In this document: in pieces, positions 1 through 12,582 of the stretch | Position numbering within the stretch: the first letter of the stretch is position 1 | Layout: each line of letters begins with the position of its first letter | Source: Anaspis maculata | Lineage: Eukaryota; Arthropoda; Insecta; Coleoptera; Scraptiidae | Length of the DNA: 64,000 nt | Direction: 5' to 3' | NCBI GenBank assembly: GCA_949128115.1 | Contig: OX421964.1 | Span: 2,480,001 to 2,544,000 of the forward strand | Program-made: the position numbers and the translations under genes | Notes under the pieces: model-generated | Database searches by the model: none | Told to the model about the DNA's origin: nothing | What the model saw: the letters and a program-made list of their open reading frames with translations, nothing else

Positions 1-262
1 TATGTTGTACAAATCAGTCAACGCTACTATGAAGAACTTCTCTAGGAATGCGTTTGGCTAGAAATTTTCTTGCGGCATCAAATTTGATGATTCATGGACC
101 ATCTCCTTTTTCAAAGTGATACAGAGTGACTAGGGTCATTTTAGAGTGTAAAAGGAAAGCGGAGACTAGTGACTTGGTAATAGAAATCTACGACAATAAT
201 AATTAAGACCGAAGGCAAGGTTACCCTTCCAGAATAGTGCCTCAAGTGTTGGCAATTTTCAG

Positions 263-3223
263 GGATCAATGGCCGGATTTGCAATTCTCTGGAAGCGGAA
301 AGTCGTGGAGGGTATATGGCAAGACTTTGACTTATGGTCAGCTGATGGCTTCGAGAATCAAGTCAACGTCAGAGTGAAGTATCACACCAGAATTTCGAAC
401 ATGATCGCGTACTGTACCCTATCATTGCTGTTCCTCTGCTGCGTTTTGTTCATTTTTACATCAAGCGATGTAGTCAGCGAGTACTGTTTGCTGTGGTACT
501 TGTTCCGGAAACGCTTTCCGAACAACGACGGAGTTCTGTTGGTGCTCCTGATCAAACTATCTTTGACTCCTTTATTTTACGCCATGACGGTGCATCCACT
601 TTTTCTGCTGTTTGCTTCGCAGCAAGCACGGATTCAAGGCTACTTGTTCGCTGTGAATATTAGAAAGATCACCGAAGGTCTCGAACCGACCAGACCCGAC
701 GAATATTTGGTCGACGATCTGCCGTTTCAACGTGAAATACGAAGGAGACTTCGCTTTAGCGTTGCCAGGCACGTACAGATTATACAGTAAGTGGATGGGA
801 AAAGAACACTCTGTGGATGACAGTCAAAGTTTTATCGGAATTTTTCAACAGGTTGATGCGCAAGGCAAACAAGGAACTGGTCGAACCACTTTTCTTGGGA
901 TTCGCTGGATATGGATGTGTGCTAGGACTGTGCGTTGCAGTGATCGCATTTCAGGTAACTTATTCCTTCTCGATAGTTGGCGCTGAAATTGCTGGGATAA
1001 TTGTCATCATCCGAGGATCTTGCTATCTTTTTCTAGGGCAAATGACACGAATCTTTGTCCTATCTCTGCAACTTCTTCGCTTCTAGATTTCTTTGTAGGG
1101 AGCTCCTCCTCACGCTTTAGTCAATGGACAATAAGTCAATTCACAAAATTTTGTGGAAACACCAAATATAGTAGATATGCTTTGTTACAGATCCGGCTGA
1201 ATGTTTACTACTGTGATTTTGAAAATAGAGTGTTGCTTGTCATTGCTGGATTTTTGGCCGTTTTTTGTTACTGTTACTTGATTGACAGCGGACAAGCCTC
1301 GGTGAATGCGGTAAGAATTCTGTGAGATCAACAATTATCTTAGTCAAGGGTGGGTCTGACGCCGTATATGCAGCCTCTTGATTGGTCTGGACGGTCGGTT
1401 TCGCCATTCCAAAGCCGCCCTTGACCAAGATGGTCGTTTTTCTCAACCGACATAATTATTTCATTGTTTGAGTTTCATCTGTTTCAAGTCCGAAGAAGTG
1501 TACAGAGAAATCACCAGCATCAAATGGTACACTTTTGACAAAACAAATCGAATGACTCTGCTGATTCTGATTTTAAATTCCACGGAACCGTTTAGACTGA
1601 AATTCACAAGAAAATGGAGCGTCGACTATGACCTGGGCATTCGAGTAGGTTTACAATGATAATTTTGCGCTCAAGGCTAACTGATTCCATGACTATACCT
1701 TTCACAACCTTATTTCATCCTTATGAAAACAGATTTCATCTTTGAAAACAGATTTCGTCCTTGTGAAAATAGAATTCATCCCCATGAAAACATAATTAAT
1801 CCTCATGAAAACAGATTTCATCCTAGTGGAAAATCAATTTCAACCTCATGAAAACAGATTTCATCCTCATGAAATCAGAATTCATCCTCACGAAAACAGA
1901 TTTCATCATAGTGGAAAATCAATTTCAACCTCATGAAAACAGATTTCATCCTTATTAAAACAGATTTCGTTTTAGTGGAAAATCAATTTCAACCTCATGA
2001 AAACAGATTTCAACCTAACGAAAACAGATTTCAAACGGAATTTATTGAAATGCAAGTTGGAGTAATCGAAGCGACATAATTTTCAAGCAGTCCCATGGGC
2101 TGTTCAAGGCCATCATTGTTGCAGTCGAGGAACTCATGGTAGAACAAATTGACGATCTTCCATCCAATAATACTTGTGTGGTGTTACTCACTTGATTGGT
2201 AACACTTGAAATTTTGAGCTTCCCTATATCAAGGGAACAAGGATTCGCCTTGTAAAAGAGGGACGATTCACTGAGATGGTGCATTCAGAGTAATCACAAG
2301 ACGCAAAAGAGACTATAAACATTATCAAGATGCTCAAATATAATACAGGATGAGTAAATACCTACTAAGAATCCATGATGTACAGGATGCCAAAGGAAGG
2401 AGTGTCAAAAGTGTTAATGTTTGAAGCCGTCAACTTTTTTGGATTATTGGAATTTTTTTGAAGATACCCATCTTCATCCTCATCCCCTAAACTTATCCTG
2501 TACTATATTTGGGCATCTTGATAATGTTTATAATCTCTTTTACGTCTTGTGATTTCTCTGAAGGCACCGTCTCAGTAAATCGTGCTTCTTTTACAAGAAG
2601 AATCCTTCTTCTCTTGATATAGGGGAGCTCAAAATCTCAAGTGTTACCAATCAGGTGAGTATTATTGGATGGAAGATCGTCAATTTGTTCTACCATAAGT
2701 TCCTTGAATGCAACAATGATGGCCTTGAACAGCCCATGGGACTGCTTGAAAATTATGTCGTTTCAATTACTCCAACTTGCATTTCAATGAATTCCGTTGA
2801 AATCTGTTCTCGTTAGGTTGAAAGCTGTTTTCATGAGGTTGAAATTGATTTCCCGCTAAGACGAAATCTGTATTCATGAGGATGAAATCTGTTTTCATGA
2901 GGTTGAAATTGATTTTCCACTATGATGAAATCTGTTTTCATGAGGTTGGAATTGATTTTCCACTAGGATCAAATCTGTTTTCGTGAGGATGAAATCTGTT
3001 TTCATGAGGATGAATATTGTTTTCATGAGGATGAAATCTGTTTTCATAAGGATGAAATAAAGTTGTAAAAGGTATAGAATCAGTTGACCTTCGCACTTGA
3101 ACGTTCTTGTTCTCATTACATACTAATCATACTATTATACACTTTTATTTCAAGATGTGTAAAGGATTTTACTCGGCAATATCTCTGTTGGTAAGTCTCT
3201 ATTTTAAACAGAAAGCCAAGTGA
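263..3223 (+). CDS. Odorant receptor A, 5'-partial (7tm_6 family), five exons in window
   Basis: Insect odorant receptor: a membrane protein that forms ligand-gated channels with Orco in sensory neurons (family knowledge). Exons read from splice sites and comparison with the other copies: 263-786, 852-954, 1191-1310, 1489-1644, 3155-3223; each has an AG acceptor and each but the last a GT donor. The central exon encodes a WQDFDLWS segment and two hydrophobic helices. The 852 exon holds the helix around GFAGYGCVLGLCVAVIAF and the 1191 exon the next one. The 1489 exon carries SIKWYTFDKTNRM, typical of the OR C-terminal part, and the last exon GFYSAISLL followed by TGA. Exons 1-2 lie upstream of the window. 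This is the most divergent copy; its central exon is 524 nt against 521 elsewhere. The last intron holds a foldback element (1697-3075). Family call is firm; ligand unknown. Confidence 0.85.
1697..3075. mobile_element. Foldback (palindromic) element in last intron of OR A
   Basis: The left part (about 1697-2045) is built of 21-nt units of the type AAAACAGATTTCATCCTCATG. The right part (about 2790-3075) is the same in reverse complement. The inner halves (2050-2330 and 2480-2790) are also complementary, so the whole element folds on itself around 2390-2480. Outer ends read roughly CTGATTC..CTATACCTTT and AAAGGTATAGAATCAG. No transposase is visible, so it is a non-autonomous foldback or large MITE. 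A relative lies at 13981-15416. It sits between two receptor exons and should be spliced out. Confidence 0.75.
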
Positions 3224-4100
3224 GATCAAACTGGATAAATATAAGACACTGTATAAACATAATAAAATAAGAACTTATTGAGCTTTGTTTGACTTTTTTA
3301 CCTACAACCAACCTGGCTGGAAAATAACTTGACTCAGGTATATAAACCAATAAACAAGAGAGAGAAAAAAGTTCACAAAGGCATGATACGCCCTTAGGCC
3401 CACGGCTGACTTCGTAATAAACAAAAGATTTTTCGCCCAGCTATACGATGCGTTTAAATTCAACTACACCCAAGTATGAGAAACGTGTCACTCCCCAGGG
3501 TCGTGCAGGTCCTTGAAGAGGGTTCATGACCCTGAGGCGAGATCCTTACAGCTAGTTCAGACTCGCGGAACCTCCCCGGCTGCCGACCTGGGGGCGTCAA
3601 AACTCTGTTACAAGATTCTCAACATTTGCGCGATTTTTGATACGTTTCACACTCCCCAACTAGAAGGAGGAATTCCGTTGCTTCAAAAAAAAAAAAAGGG
3701 AGAATTCAATTGAGTGGAAATAGCCGTAAATAAAGAGTACAAACCAAAAACAAAACAAAAAAATATATATACAGAACTGAACTGGACGAAAATTCTAACC
3801 CCAAACGAAGCGTCCACATCAGATTTTTTTTATTTGAAACGCGGCTCTCTTTTCACATCAGAAAATAGAACTATTCAGAAGTTCCGGATCCTCGTCAGCA
3901 GAAGACTTGAGATCCTTTGCGTGCCACACTCCGAAATCTTTATCTTGTTTGTTTCGTGATCAAGTCTAAGAGGACAACTTTTCAAAAATGATAAATCGAC
4001 CTATTTATGTACTCCGGAGCCAATCCATATAGCTCTCGGACTGGTCAGAAAGAGTATTATTTCACGCCATACACGATCACCAACTTTATACCTCCGATTT
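3224..4100. other. Intergenic, no gene recognised
   Basis: AT-rich spacer downstream of OR A. A short GC-richer patch (about 3480-3670) has two copies of a CACTCCCCA motif and may be the end of an old LTR element next to the Gypsy remains that follow. Short open frames here have no recognisable content. Confidence 0.4.
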
Positions 4101-5640
4101 CGTCGTCTCATCATACCGATTCTTGAACTTCACGGCAGCTGACTGAAGGCGGGTTTTAAATCAGCATAACAGCGAACATGGTGGCAATATTGCGATTGGT
4201 TCGTTCGGTCGGATTGCCTTGTGGGTGATGAAGCGCAGTGAAAGAAATGTCAACGTCGTGTGGAAACGTTTGATGGGGAATTGTTTCAGAGCGAAACTGC
4301 ATCCCATTATCAACGATTATTCTGGAAGGTTCTCCAAACGTTAAGGAAACGTGTTTCTCTATAGCTCAGCTTACCAGATTTGCGGTGGATTCGGGCAGCG
4401 GTGCCATAATTGGGAATTTTCTAAAAGAATCTACCGCCAATAATAGATGAATGAAACCACGGAAAGATCTTGGGAACGGGGACCCATAAAATCGGCCGAT
4501 ATTTGTTGCCGTGGACGATCGAGCAGTTTTTCATGCGATACTATTAGCCCATACGGCTTCCTTTGATCAGGCTCACAAAATTGATAAATTCTACAATATT
4601 CAACAAACAACTTGAATGACACAAAATATCTCATTTCCGGCCCATAATGATCTTAGGCTAGCCGGATGTAGTAGGTACGCAGTACACCTGGGTGGCCGGT
4701 TGTGGCGAGATCGTGATGTTTGGACCCTAGTCTTCAAGCGTGTTCCGCGTGACACAACATTTCCCCAATCATTCGTCCCATCAGAATAACAGGGAATGCT
4801 GCGGTGATTCTCCACGAATTTGAAGAATTGTTGCCCCTCAGTACGGTAACAGGAATACTTGAAAGGATCATCCAACACGCGTTTTTCAAGTGTTCCACGG
4901 TTCTGTAATTGGAACATCGGGAGCATCAAGGCAATAATGGAGGCTTTATCAAGCGGAGGTTCGTCAGGTGTGATCGGGACGGCTCAGGAAAGTATATCGG
5001 TAGTTGATGTCGGAATAGATATGCCTTAACTTTTTTCTAGATCAACATGGAATCCTTGTTTATCCACTACATAATCCACTGCACACCCAAAGTATTTGAA
5101 GTCAGAACGGCAGAATCCACGTATCTCACTGGACACTGGACAGTGCTAAACCGGCATCAGAAATACCTTGTCAAGCCTCAGTAAGAACTTCGACGTGCTT
5201 TACAAAGGTTTCGGTAACTATTACTATATCGTCGAGATATACAAATACGTGAGGTTTTAAAGCTGCTGGGAAAACTTGGTCAATAAATAGCTGAAAAGTG
5301 GTTGGAGAATCACTTCAGAGAATACAGCCCTCTGATACAGCCCTCTTTTAGGAATAGTAAAGGCAGTATACTCTCTGAAGAAGCAGTTAGCGGCAGTTGC
5401 CAGTAGGCCGAACCAATATCCAAAGACGTGAGAAACTTTTCATTACGTAGCTTGTCCAAAACAATATTCGACGTTTACTTGAGGAAGGAAGTAGCCGTCA
5501 CGGTACGTTCGGTAATTTGATTCATACCTACCTCTAAAATCATCAGTCACATAATTCCAATCTAACGTAACAACGTAACCACTCAAGCGTATAAGCAATC
5601 TAATGAGCATAATAATTTCAAATCCAATATACTGTGTGAA
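4100..5640 (-). mobile_element. Decayed Gypsy retrotransposon pol, minus strand
   Basis: Read on the minus strand, about 5640-4980 encodes reverse transcriptase in broken frames: a DGYFLPQVN segment, then KFLTSLDIGSAYWQLPL, then a stretch resembling VYLDDIVIV. Further along (about 4540-4100) is integrase: RPRQQISADFMGP, and downstream a degenerate catalytic-core region with INDNGMQF-like sequence. Stops and shifts occur throughout and no protease or LTR is certain. The layout (RT then integrase) and motifs match Ty3/Gypsy. A dead copy; frames are too damaged to give one coding interval. Confidence 0.7.
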
Positions 5641-5779
5641 TACTTTTGGCGCATGTGCCAAAATAAAATTCAAAATCGAGCTAATCTTGGCACGCGTGAT
5701 CTCATAAAATCGGTCGGAAGACACCAAGGGACCCAAAATCAGCATCTCCCCCTGTAGTTTTCCGCTGAATGGCGAAATC

Positions 5780-6030
5780 AGACGGTGAAGAACGCGTCGG
5801 CTGTGCCGTCCAATGCCATGCCGATCCAGTGCAAAAATGTTGGTGTGAAAACGACGGCGTATCATCCGCAAGCGAACGGTATGGTCGAACGTTTGCACCA
5901 GATGCTTAAATTTAACTCGAAGTGGCTCTCGGACAACCTGGGTTGACGCTCCGGACAAAACACTCGCAATCCTGCGCGCTACGTTCAAGGACGGCATTTG
6001 CTGTTCATTCGCTGAGTGGCTTCACGGCGA
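5780..6030 (+). mobile_element. Gypsy integrase C-terminal fragment, plus strand
   Basis: The plus strand encodes KTTAYHPQANGMVERLHQML at about 5848-5908, the classical end of the Gypsy integrase core (HPQxNGxxER), followed after a frameshift by a segment like ILRATFKDGICCSFAEWLHG. It is joined directly to the start of another Gypsy reverse transcriptase at about 6035, so at least two elements are fused here. Fragment, not functional. Confidence 0.7.
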
Positions 6031-6034
6031 ATGA

Positions 6035-7695
6035 ACCTTTGGCTTTTGAAGATGAGGGTGAAACGGAGTTTGCTAGATTGGAAGCCGATGGTCTCATTTC
6101 TCCTAGTTTTGGTTCTCAACAGGGCATTCTATTAGCACCTGTGGTTAAATCTGATAGTTCGTTGAAAACATGTGCAGACTACAGTAAATCCAATTCTTGA
6201 AGATAATAGATATCCTTTGCCAAAAATTGATCGGCTCTTTGCAGCTCTACAAGGTGGTAAGAAGTTTACGAAACTTGATTTAAAAAATGCTTACAATTAA
6301 ATTGAACTGGATGAGGAATCCAAGACAATTCTGGCATGGAGTACTCATAAAAGTATATTCAGAGTAGAGAGACTGCCTTTTGGAACCAAACCTGCTTGTT
6401 CTCAGATACAGTTCTCTGATCACAGATATTGTGCATCCACTGTTTGAATTGCTAAAGAAGAATGCACGTTTTGAATGGAGTAAGGGTTGCGAAAGAGCTT
6501 GATATAGCGAAAGAAGCTATCATTTCAGATGTGGTATTGAGTCGTTATCATCCAGATCTACCTTCGAAAGTGAGTTGCGACGCGAGTTTATATGGAGTAG
6601 TAACAGTATTATCGCACATTTTACCTGATGAAAATGAAAGACAATTTGCTTAGCTTCAAGAAAACTTAGTAAATGTGAAATGGCTTATTTCACTTTAGAC
6701 AAAGAGGCATTATCAATATATTTTTCCGTCAAAAACTTCTATCACTATGTAATTTGGTGCAAACTTCTTCTGACAACAGATCATAAACCTTCAATTTATT
6801 TATCCGGAGATAAGAAAGGTATTTCCTGTGATGGCGGCTGGCAGATTACAGCGCTGGGCTATTCTCTTACCTCAATTTGATTTCACCATTAGATATTTGA
6901 AAGGTACGTTGAATGCAGGTGCAGATTGTTCGTCACGCTTACCTTCATATAATTCTGGCAAAGTGGAGGAATTGAATCACGCTTATGTGAATTTCAGTTA
7001 TGATAACCATCACCTACAAAAATTGTTAAGAAAGAATGGCATTACAAAGTGTAAAGGGCTCCCTTTACAAAGTGGAGCCCTTCGTTCAATCTTTCGTTCA
7101 AGTCTTTTATTAGTCGGAAGATGAACTAAATGTAGAAAACGATATGACATTGTGGGGTTACAGAGTTGTAATACCGGAAAAGTGCAGAAAGTTGTTAGAT
7201 GAATTACATATTGCGCACCTGGGAATGGTAAAATTGAAAAGGAAAGCGCGATTCAGTTTTTGGTGGCCAAAGTGAAATAATTATGGATATTGAAAATTTG
7301 GTTGAGGCTTTTGAGGCTTGTAGCAAAACAAGGCCTAGTCCGCCTAGAGCATCATTGATCGAATATGAAAAACCTAGTTACGTTTTTGAAAGAGTTCATA
7401 TCGATTTTTTCAGTCCTGTTGAAAATAAGATGTTCAGTTTCAATAGATGCATTCAGCAAACGGGTAGAAATCCATGAAATCAAACCTGTCACGTCTGCAA
7501 GTACCATTGATATTTTGAAGAATTTTTTCTCTTGTTTTGGTTTACCTGAGCCCATTGTGACAGATAATGGTTCTCAATTTACTCCAGAGGAATTTCCAGT
7601 ATTTTGCAGGAAAAACTGAATGAAATTGAGTTAAACACCTCCATATCATCCAGCTAGTAATGGATTTGCGGAGAATGCAGTGAACAGTGTCAAAA
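6035..7695 (+). mobile_element. Decayed Gypsy pol (RT, RNase H, integrase), plus strand
   Basis: Plus-strand frames in order: reverse transcriptase beginning EFARLEADGLISPS and VKSDSSLKTCADYSK (6070-6195), FTKLDLKNAYN (6265-6300), RVERLPFGTKPAC (6360-6405); RNase H region with KVSCDASLYGVVTVLSH (about 6570-6620) and YLKGTLNAGADCSSRLP (6890-6945); integrase with HIAHLGMVKLKRKARFSFWW (7207-7266), FERVHIDFFSPVE (7385-7425) and VTDNGSQFTPEEF (7555-7595), ending near HPASNGFAENAV (about 7650-7680). Several stops and shifts break it. It lacks gag and LTRs and stops abruptly where sequence similar to OR flanks begins. Confidence 0.8.
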
Positions 7696-8560
7696 TCACC
7701 AACTTTGACTGTTAGGCTTTCGACTAGGCTGGGGTTATGAGTAGTTCATCACGCTCATAGTTGCTATGCGCAGCCAATACCATCAAAGTGAAGGTCCATT
7801 CTTCCGGTTGAAGTTGATCGGGAATGGTAAAATGGCACTCTGACTACAAAAACCAGACAATAAAAAGATGTAGACTGTCTGACTGTAATGTTATTGATAA
7901 ATTATTGCTGTCAAAAAGTTCTTAAAAGTTCTGTGGATCTGTTGTCGGAAGTACTTTACAGAATTTGACAACATATAACAAAATCATACAATTGTAACAC
8001 CGCATTTGCTTGTAAGAAAGATTTTATTGATTTTTTGTTTGTTTTGTTCCAGGTAAGCCACGCCTCCAAGTTGTCCAATAATTTCTTCGTTTTACGATAA
8101 GACCAATTAGGGCTGATAAAGTGAGTCCATCATTTTTCAATCATTAAAACACAATATCCTTGTCATAAAAGACGTAATGAAGTCTCCATATTGTTCATTT
8201 ATAACCCAAAAATGAAAAAGAGCTGCCAATGCAGAACGACTCAAAAAAGTATCTGACAAACAAAGACCCTTGGAACGTGAACAAATTCGATTTTGAACGT
8301 ACACAAATAAAATTTGAAGATAACACCTATTATGTGAACTGGTTGATAATACACATAGAATACAAATAATACACAAAGAGAAAATTGTGCAATAACTTGA
8401 GGTGTTTTTTTTTGCACACTTGTTGCGATAGATACAACAATTGATGTTCAATTGCGACATAGCACAGCGTTGTGTAAACTATTAAGCCGAGGATATTTTA
8501 TCACACAATTGTATGGCAAATCCCTCGAATAAAAAAACAGTAGGCTCAGTAGGTACAAAG
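7696..8560. other. Duplicated OR-flank sequence (no exons)
   Basis: Non-coding. The first 80 nt resemble OR intron sequence near 10030-10130 and 33960-34080. About 7770-8300 matches 52110-52560 upstream of OR F. About 8290-8540 matches, in reverse, 34720-35040 downstream of OR D. It is therefore a leftover of the duplicated OR unit without receptor exons. Confidence 0.55.
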
Positions 8561-8589
8561 GTGCACAACGTTATGCAATGAATTTATAA

Positions 8590-9340
8590 TAGATTGTGTC
8601 TCGGCCCCGTTCATTGAACACTGCATTCGTGTGCACTGAGGGTATGCAACCCAAAATATCCCTGTGTCGTCCAAGTCCTCACCCCTCACCCCCTGTTCGG
8701 TGTGCCTGGCACTTGGCTGTCAGGCGCAAGCGTAAACGAGCTCCAGCACTTTCTTCGGCCGTCTTCGGCATTCTTCGGCTTTCTTTCCGCTCGTGCCTTT
8801 GCCGCTTCGTTCGAAGCGGCGTTGATCTCCGTACGTCGAGCGGGAAGCCACGCCGTCTTTTTTTTTGGTCATCGTTCTCGCGGCCATCTTGTCGTGCCAT
8901 CGGCGTACATTCGTACTCGACCAGAAGCCCATCCAAGGCCCATCGCGTCCGATAGTGACTCCTGGAGGAGCTCTGCAGCATCTCCAAGTCCAGAAAGCGG
9001 CAGTTTTCACCGCTTTCACCGGGGAGCGGCTTGGATCAGCCAGCCGCACACAAAGCTCCAGTTTCGGACGGGATCGAGTCGTTCGTCCGCCATTTTGGTG
9101 ACGAACACGGGCACTCGTGCATTTCACCAGGAAATCCACCACCAGAACGGCCATCCACCACGACGCCGCCTTCGGACTCCGCCAGGACGACGCCGCCACC
9201 GAATAAGATCCCGTAAGTTCCATATTTTCCATTGTTTTCACCATTTACCGTTTATTCCCGTTTGCCGGGGTGTATACCTTCAGTGCAGTTCGTCTCGTTT
9301 TCAGGACGCCACTCGGCGCCAGCGAATCTGCCCCCGATCA
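8590..9340 (+). other. GC-rich island; possible two-exon unit of unknown function
   Basis: This stretch is far richer in G+C and CpG than its surroundings. A plausible intron runs from the GTAAGT at 9211 to TTTTCAG ending near 9304. Joining across it keeps open a proline/serine/threonine-rich frame that starts after a stop at 8956-8958 (for example GNPPPERPSTTTPPSDSA, then TPLGASESAPDQNHSDFS). No known domain, and no clear start codon. It could be a 5' exon with promoter, a retroelement leader/gag start, or chance openness of GC-rich DNA. I do not assign a product. Confidence 0.3.
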
Positions 9341-9604
9341 GAACCACTCGGATTTTTCATTTCATTTAATTCACATTGTTTTTTTTTTTTTTTATTGTTT
9401 TGTAATTCTGTCTGTTTGTGTTTTTTTCTTTGTTTTGCATTAAAGTTTTTGATTGTTGTTGTGAGTTTTATTTCTGACTGTCGCTTGCTGCTTTCCTAAT
9501 CCAAGAGTTATTGTTTTAATGCAGCCTTCATCGGAAGGCTGCCGTCTTTATGTGTACCGCGCTAACAGATTGATCTTGTGGCGACTTCACTAGGCTTACT
9601 GCCC
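9341..9604. other. T-rich spacer, nothing recognised
   Basis: Poly-T rich sequence (long T run near 9380-9400) between the GC-rich island and the terminal exon of OR B. No gene or repeat recognised. Confidence 0.4.
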
Positions 9605-12352
9605 TCAATGCAGAGTCCCTAGCAGGGATATCGCAGAGTACAGTCCTCTGAACAACTGAAAAAATCAATTTGGAATTAGGAAGAGGAATCAGAATAAGTA
9701 AGTTATCCATAGCTCGATTCAGAGACATCAGCTTTGGAAAATTTGACGAGCTTGGCATGAAATTAGTATAGTTTCGAACTACTGTATCCATTGTTTCTGT
9801 AGATGGTACTGGAAGAGGCTAAATGAATACGCCCACTGATCCCAATCCGGTCCAGGCAAGAAAAAAAGAATGACAAGTGTTCCGAAATTTAAAAATCTGG
9901 AGGAAAAACTGCAATACTGTAAAGTCAACAAACGAAGAAAGTTTAAAACTTCAGAAAAAGTCGAAAATTTACAAAACTGTGCCGGTCACTTTGCTACAGC
10001 AGCGGCACGAACTGTTGGACTTTTTTTTTGTCGTTTTTGACTAGGCTGGCTTTCGGAGTAGTTCATCAAGTCAGGGTGATCACTCATCGTTCTGAACTGT
10101 TGGAAAGTCACAAGGTGAGACTTCAGAGCCACATTTTGGCTTGGGGAATTTTGAATGGGAAGCTTGAATAAATCGCAACTTTTTCCAAAACTGCGCTATG
10201 AATTATAGCTTGTTTGTCAGATGCATACACGAATTCCCAAATCGTAATCGAAGCCCAGATTTGTTGTGAATTTCAGCCTCAATGGTTTCTGTGAGTTTTG
10301 GATCAGCATTATCAAAGTCATCCGGTTCGTTTTATTGAAAGCGTACCATTTGATATTGGTGGTTTCCATGAACAAATCGTCGCACTAAAAAGTGAAAAGT
10401 ATGAAAAGTTGAACATCACAGTACAATTGAGATCAAGAATTATCATGGACAAGGGTGGCCCTGATGCCGTATATGCAGCACACGTGGTTGGTGTGAACGG
10501 CCAGTTGTATCATTTCAAGACCACCGTGATCAAAATAATTTTTGTTCCCACGTCACAATCTCAACCAAACTAGTCAGCGGTTGAGAAAACAGCTCACCAT
10601 GCTGGCCGCATTCTGTCCGTGCTGGATCAAATAGCAGGAACTAAACAAGGTCGTTGACCCAGCCAGTAGCAAAACCATTTTACTTCGTGTGTCGAAATGG
10701 TAAACGTTCAATCTGATCTGTGTACATATTTGCATAATTCAATCACTGTTGGGCGTAGTTTTGAAAATATAGAAAGAAGAAATCAAATAAAGCTCGATCA
10801 CTAGTATTTACCTCAAATACGATCACTATAATGCAGAGTCCTAGCACAAATCCAAATCCGGCAAGTACAACGAAAAGTGGCTTCATAAATTCTTCATTAA
10901 TTTTGCCCATAAGCCTGCAAAGATCCTGAATCGATGATACTCGATTTTGATTTTGCTTTGTGTATATTGTATAGACAATACAAATGGAGAAGACCATTTG
11001 TTATCACCATTGTCGTCACGGATATTGGGGCATCAAAAATCATCCAACTTTTTTTTGAATGATGGACTCGCCTGGTTCCTACGCAACCGTAAAAATCCGT
11101 GACGACATTATGGTCTTTTCTATTTGTATTGTTTATACTTACTTGATGAACTGTATGTGCCTGGCAATGATGAAGCGAAGCCTTCTTTGCATTTCACGCT
11201 GAAACAGCCGATCGTCGACCAAATCTTCGATGCGGCTTTCTTCGAAAAAATCTTGGCCGATGTTCCTGATACGCTCGCGGAGCATGCAAAACTGCAGGCG
11301 AATTTGTGGTGCAGCGTGAAGTGCAAGAAGCGGATGCACGATCATAGAGTAAAATATAGGAATAAGAAGTATTTTCGCGACTGCCGTCAGGACTTCGCAA
11401 ATGTTTGGAAACCATTTTTGCAACAAGTACAGCGTCAAGCTGCACTCGACGCACACATTGGTCGGCGTCAAGATGAACATGACGCAGCAAAACCAGTTCA
11501 GCAGCAGAGTGCAGAAGACGGCCAGATTAGAGTTTCTCAGCAATTGTTTGGTTTTGGTGCGGATTTGCCGTCCTGCGCCCTCGACAGACCACAGTTCGAA
11601 GTCTTGCCATAGATTTTCGGCAAAGTTGCGTTTGAGTAAAATCGCGAATCCGGCTGCTGTTCCCTGAAATTTTCAAAAAAAAACGAGCAAGATTCTTCTC
11701 GCTCTTGGTGTCAGAATCTGCTGTTTGTTGAACCACATTGCCGACCATTGCGCTGTGTTGCCAACTAAGCTGATTCCAAATACGACTCTATCTTCTGCCT
11801 ATTCTCTAATCCAAAGTGTGAGAACTACTCCATAGAAGACTCCTCGCGATTTCATTAAAAAAAAAAGGTCACTATACTATTTGCAGCCATCTTCACACAA
11901 TGAAGTAAGTTTGTCGGTTTGCTTGAAGCTTTCACAGGATCATTTCCACACTTTAAGGAACAACCGCCCAGAAGCAGTAAGGAGCATTTTCGTATTATAA
12001 TGCTCCGAACGCTCTCAGCTTAGTAGATGCACATCATACCAAACTAGTGAATTTAAATTTTTAAAGCTTACGTATGATCTGGCGAAGAGAAATGGGGCAT
12101 ATTTCATGATGTAAGATGGCTCAGTTATGTACATGTAAGTCTCGAATGCGTAAACCATTATTTGGAATAAAAGCGCCGATACGAAGACCATCCTGGTCAT
12201 CTTTTTAGTGAAAATGCCAATGCTCGCCAGATGAGGTAACCAGAAATAATCTTCTGCAAAATATTGTTATATTTTAGCAATGGAATTTGAGATATTTGTT
12301 AATTTTTCTTGCTTTTCATCAACGGTACCGTACAAAAATCAGAATTCTCCAT
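9605..12352 (-). CDS. Odorant receptor B (7tm_6), complete, seven exons
   Basis: Minus-strand odorant receptor. Exons (high to low): 12352-12313, 12253-12072, 11663-11143, 10914-10812, 10717-10598, 10384-10229, 9655-9605. Summed length is 1173 nt, a 390-residue frame without internal stops. It starts MENSDFCTVPLM at 12352. Intron 1 is GC-AG (donor GCAAG); the others are GT-AG. Exon 2 carries DYFWLPHLASIGIFTKK and the first helix. The central exon has WQDFELWSVEGAGRQ and two helices. Later exons carry LMGKINEEFMKP, YHFDTRSKMVLLLAGSTTL, NIKWYAFNKTNRM and, last, GLYSAISLLGTLH with TGA. Exon 2 ends at the SY|GTAAGC donor; the ~40-codon stretch that follows in other copies is deleted here. Arranged head-to-head with C. 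Role: odour detection with Orco in sensory neurons (family knowledge); ligand unknown. Confidence 0.82.
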
Positions 12353-12575
12353 CTTTACAACCTACTACTCACTGCACTTCACTTCTTGCAGACTGTTCGA
12401 TGAAATTTCTTACCAAGGCGTTGTTTTTTTTCAAATAGAATTTATTAAAATCTGATATGGTGCATTCTGATGTGGGTGAAGGTAGAAGTACCTAATGACT
12501 TTAGTATAAAAACAGAATGAAATCAATGATTTCAACATTGCTCGTAATTATAATAACATGAATAATTGTGTATAA
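12353..12575 (-). promoter_or_regulatory. Conserved 5' flank of OR B
   Basis: Upstream sequence shared with the other OR copies: a block resembling TACCTTCACCCACATCA, then GAATGCACCATAT and GATTTTAATAAATTC before the start codon. The same blocks precede C, D, E and F, so it probably contains the core promoter and 5' UTR. No TATA box is obvious. Its conservation may reflect recent duplication rather than selection. Confidence 0.45.
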
Positions 12576-12582
12576 TGGGTGA

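Noticed and set aside
1468..1659. Open frames that run through exon-intron borders (also 54298-54558, 41542-41886)
   Set aside because: Read-through of real exons into introns; exon borders were set by splice sites shared among copies instead.
5443..5997. A 184-residue minus-strand frame as a new protein
   Set aside because: Its end matches the Gypsy RT (DGYFLPQVN) and the remainder lies antisense to Gypsy integrase; it is a fusion of element debris.
8596..9499. Several overlapping frames of 100-260 residues on both strands
   Set aside because: GC-rich DNA has few stops; only the frame that crosses a plausible intron was kept, with low confidence.
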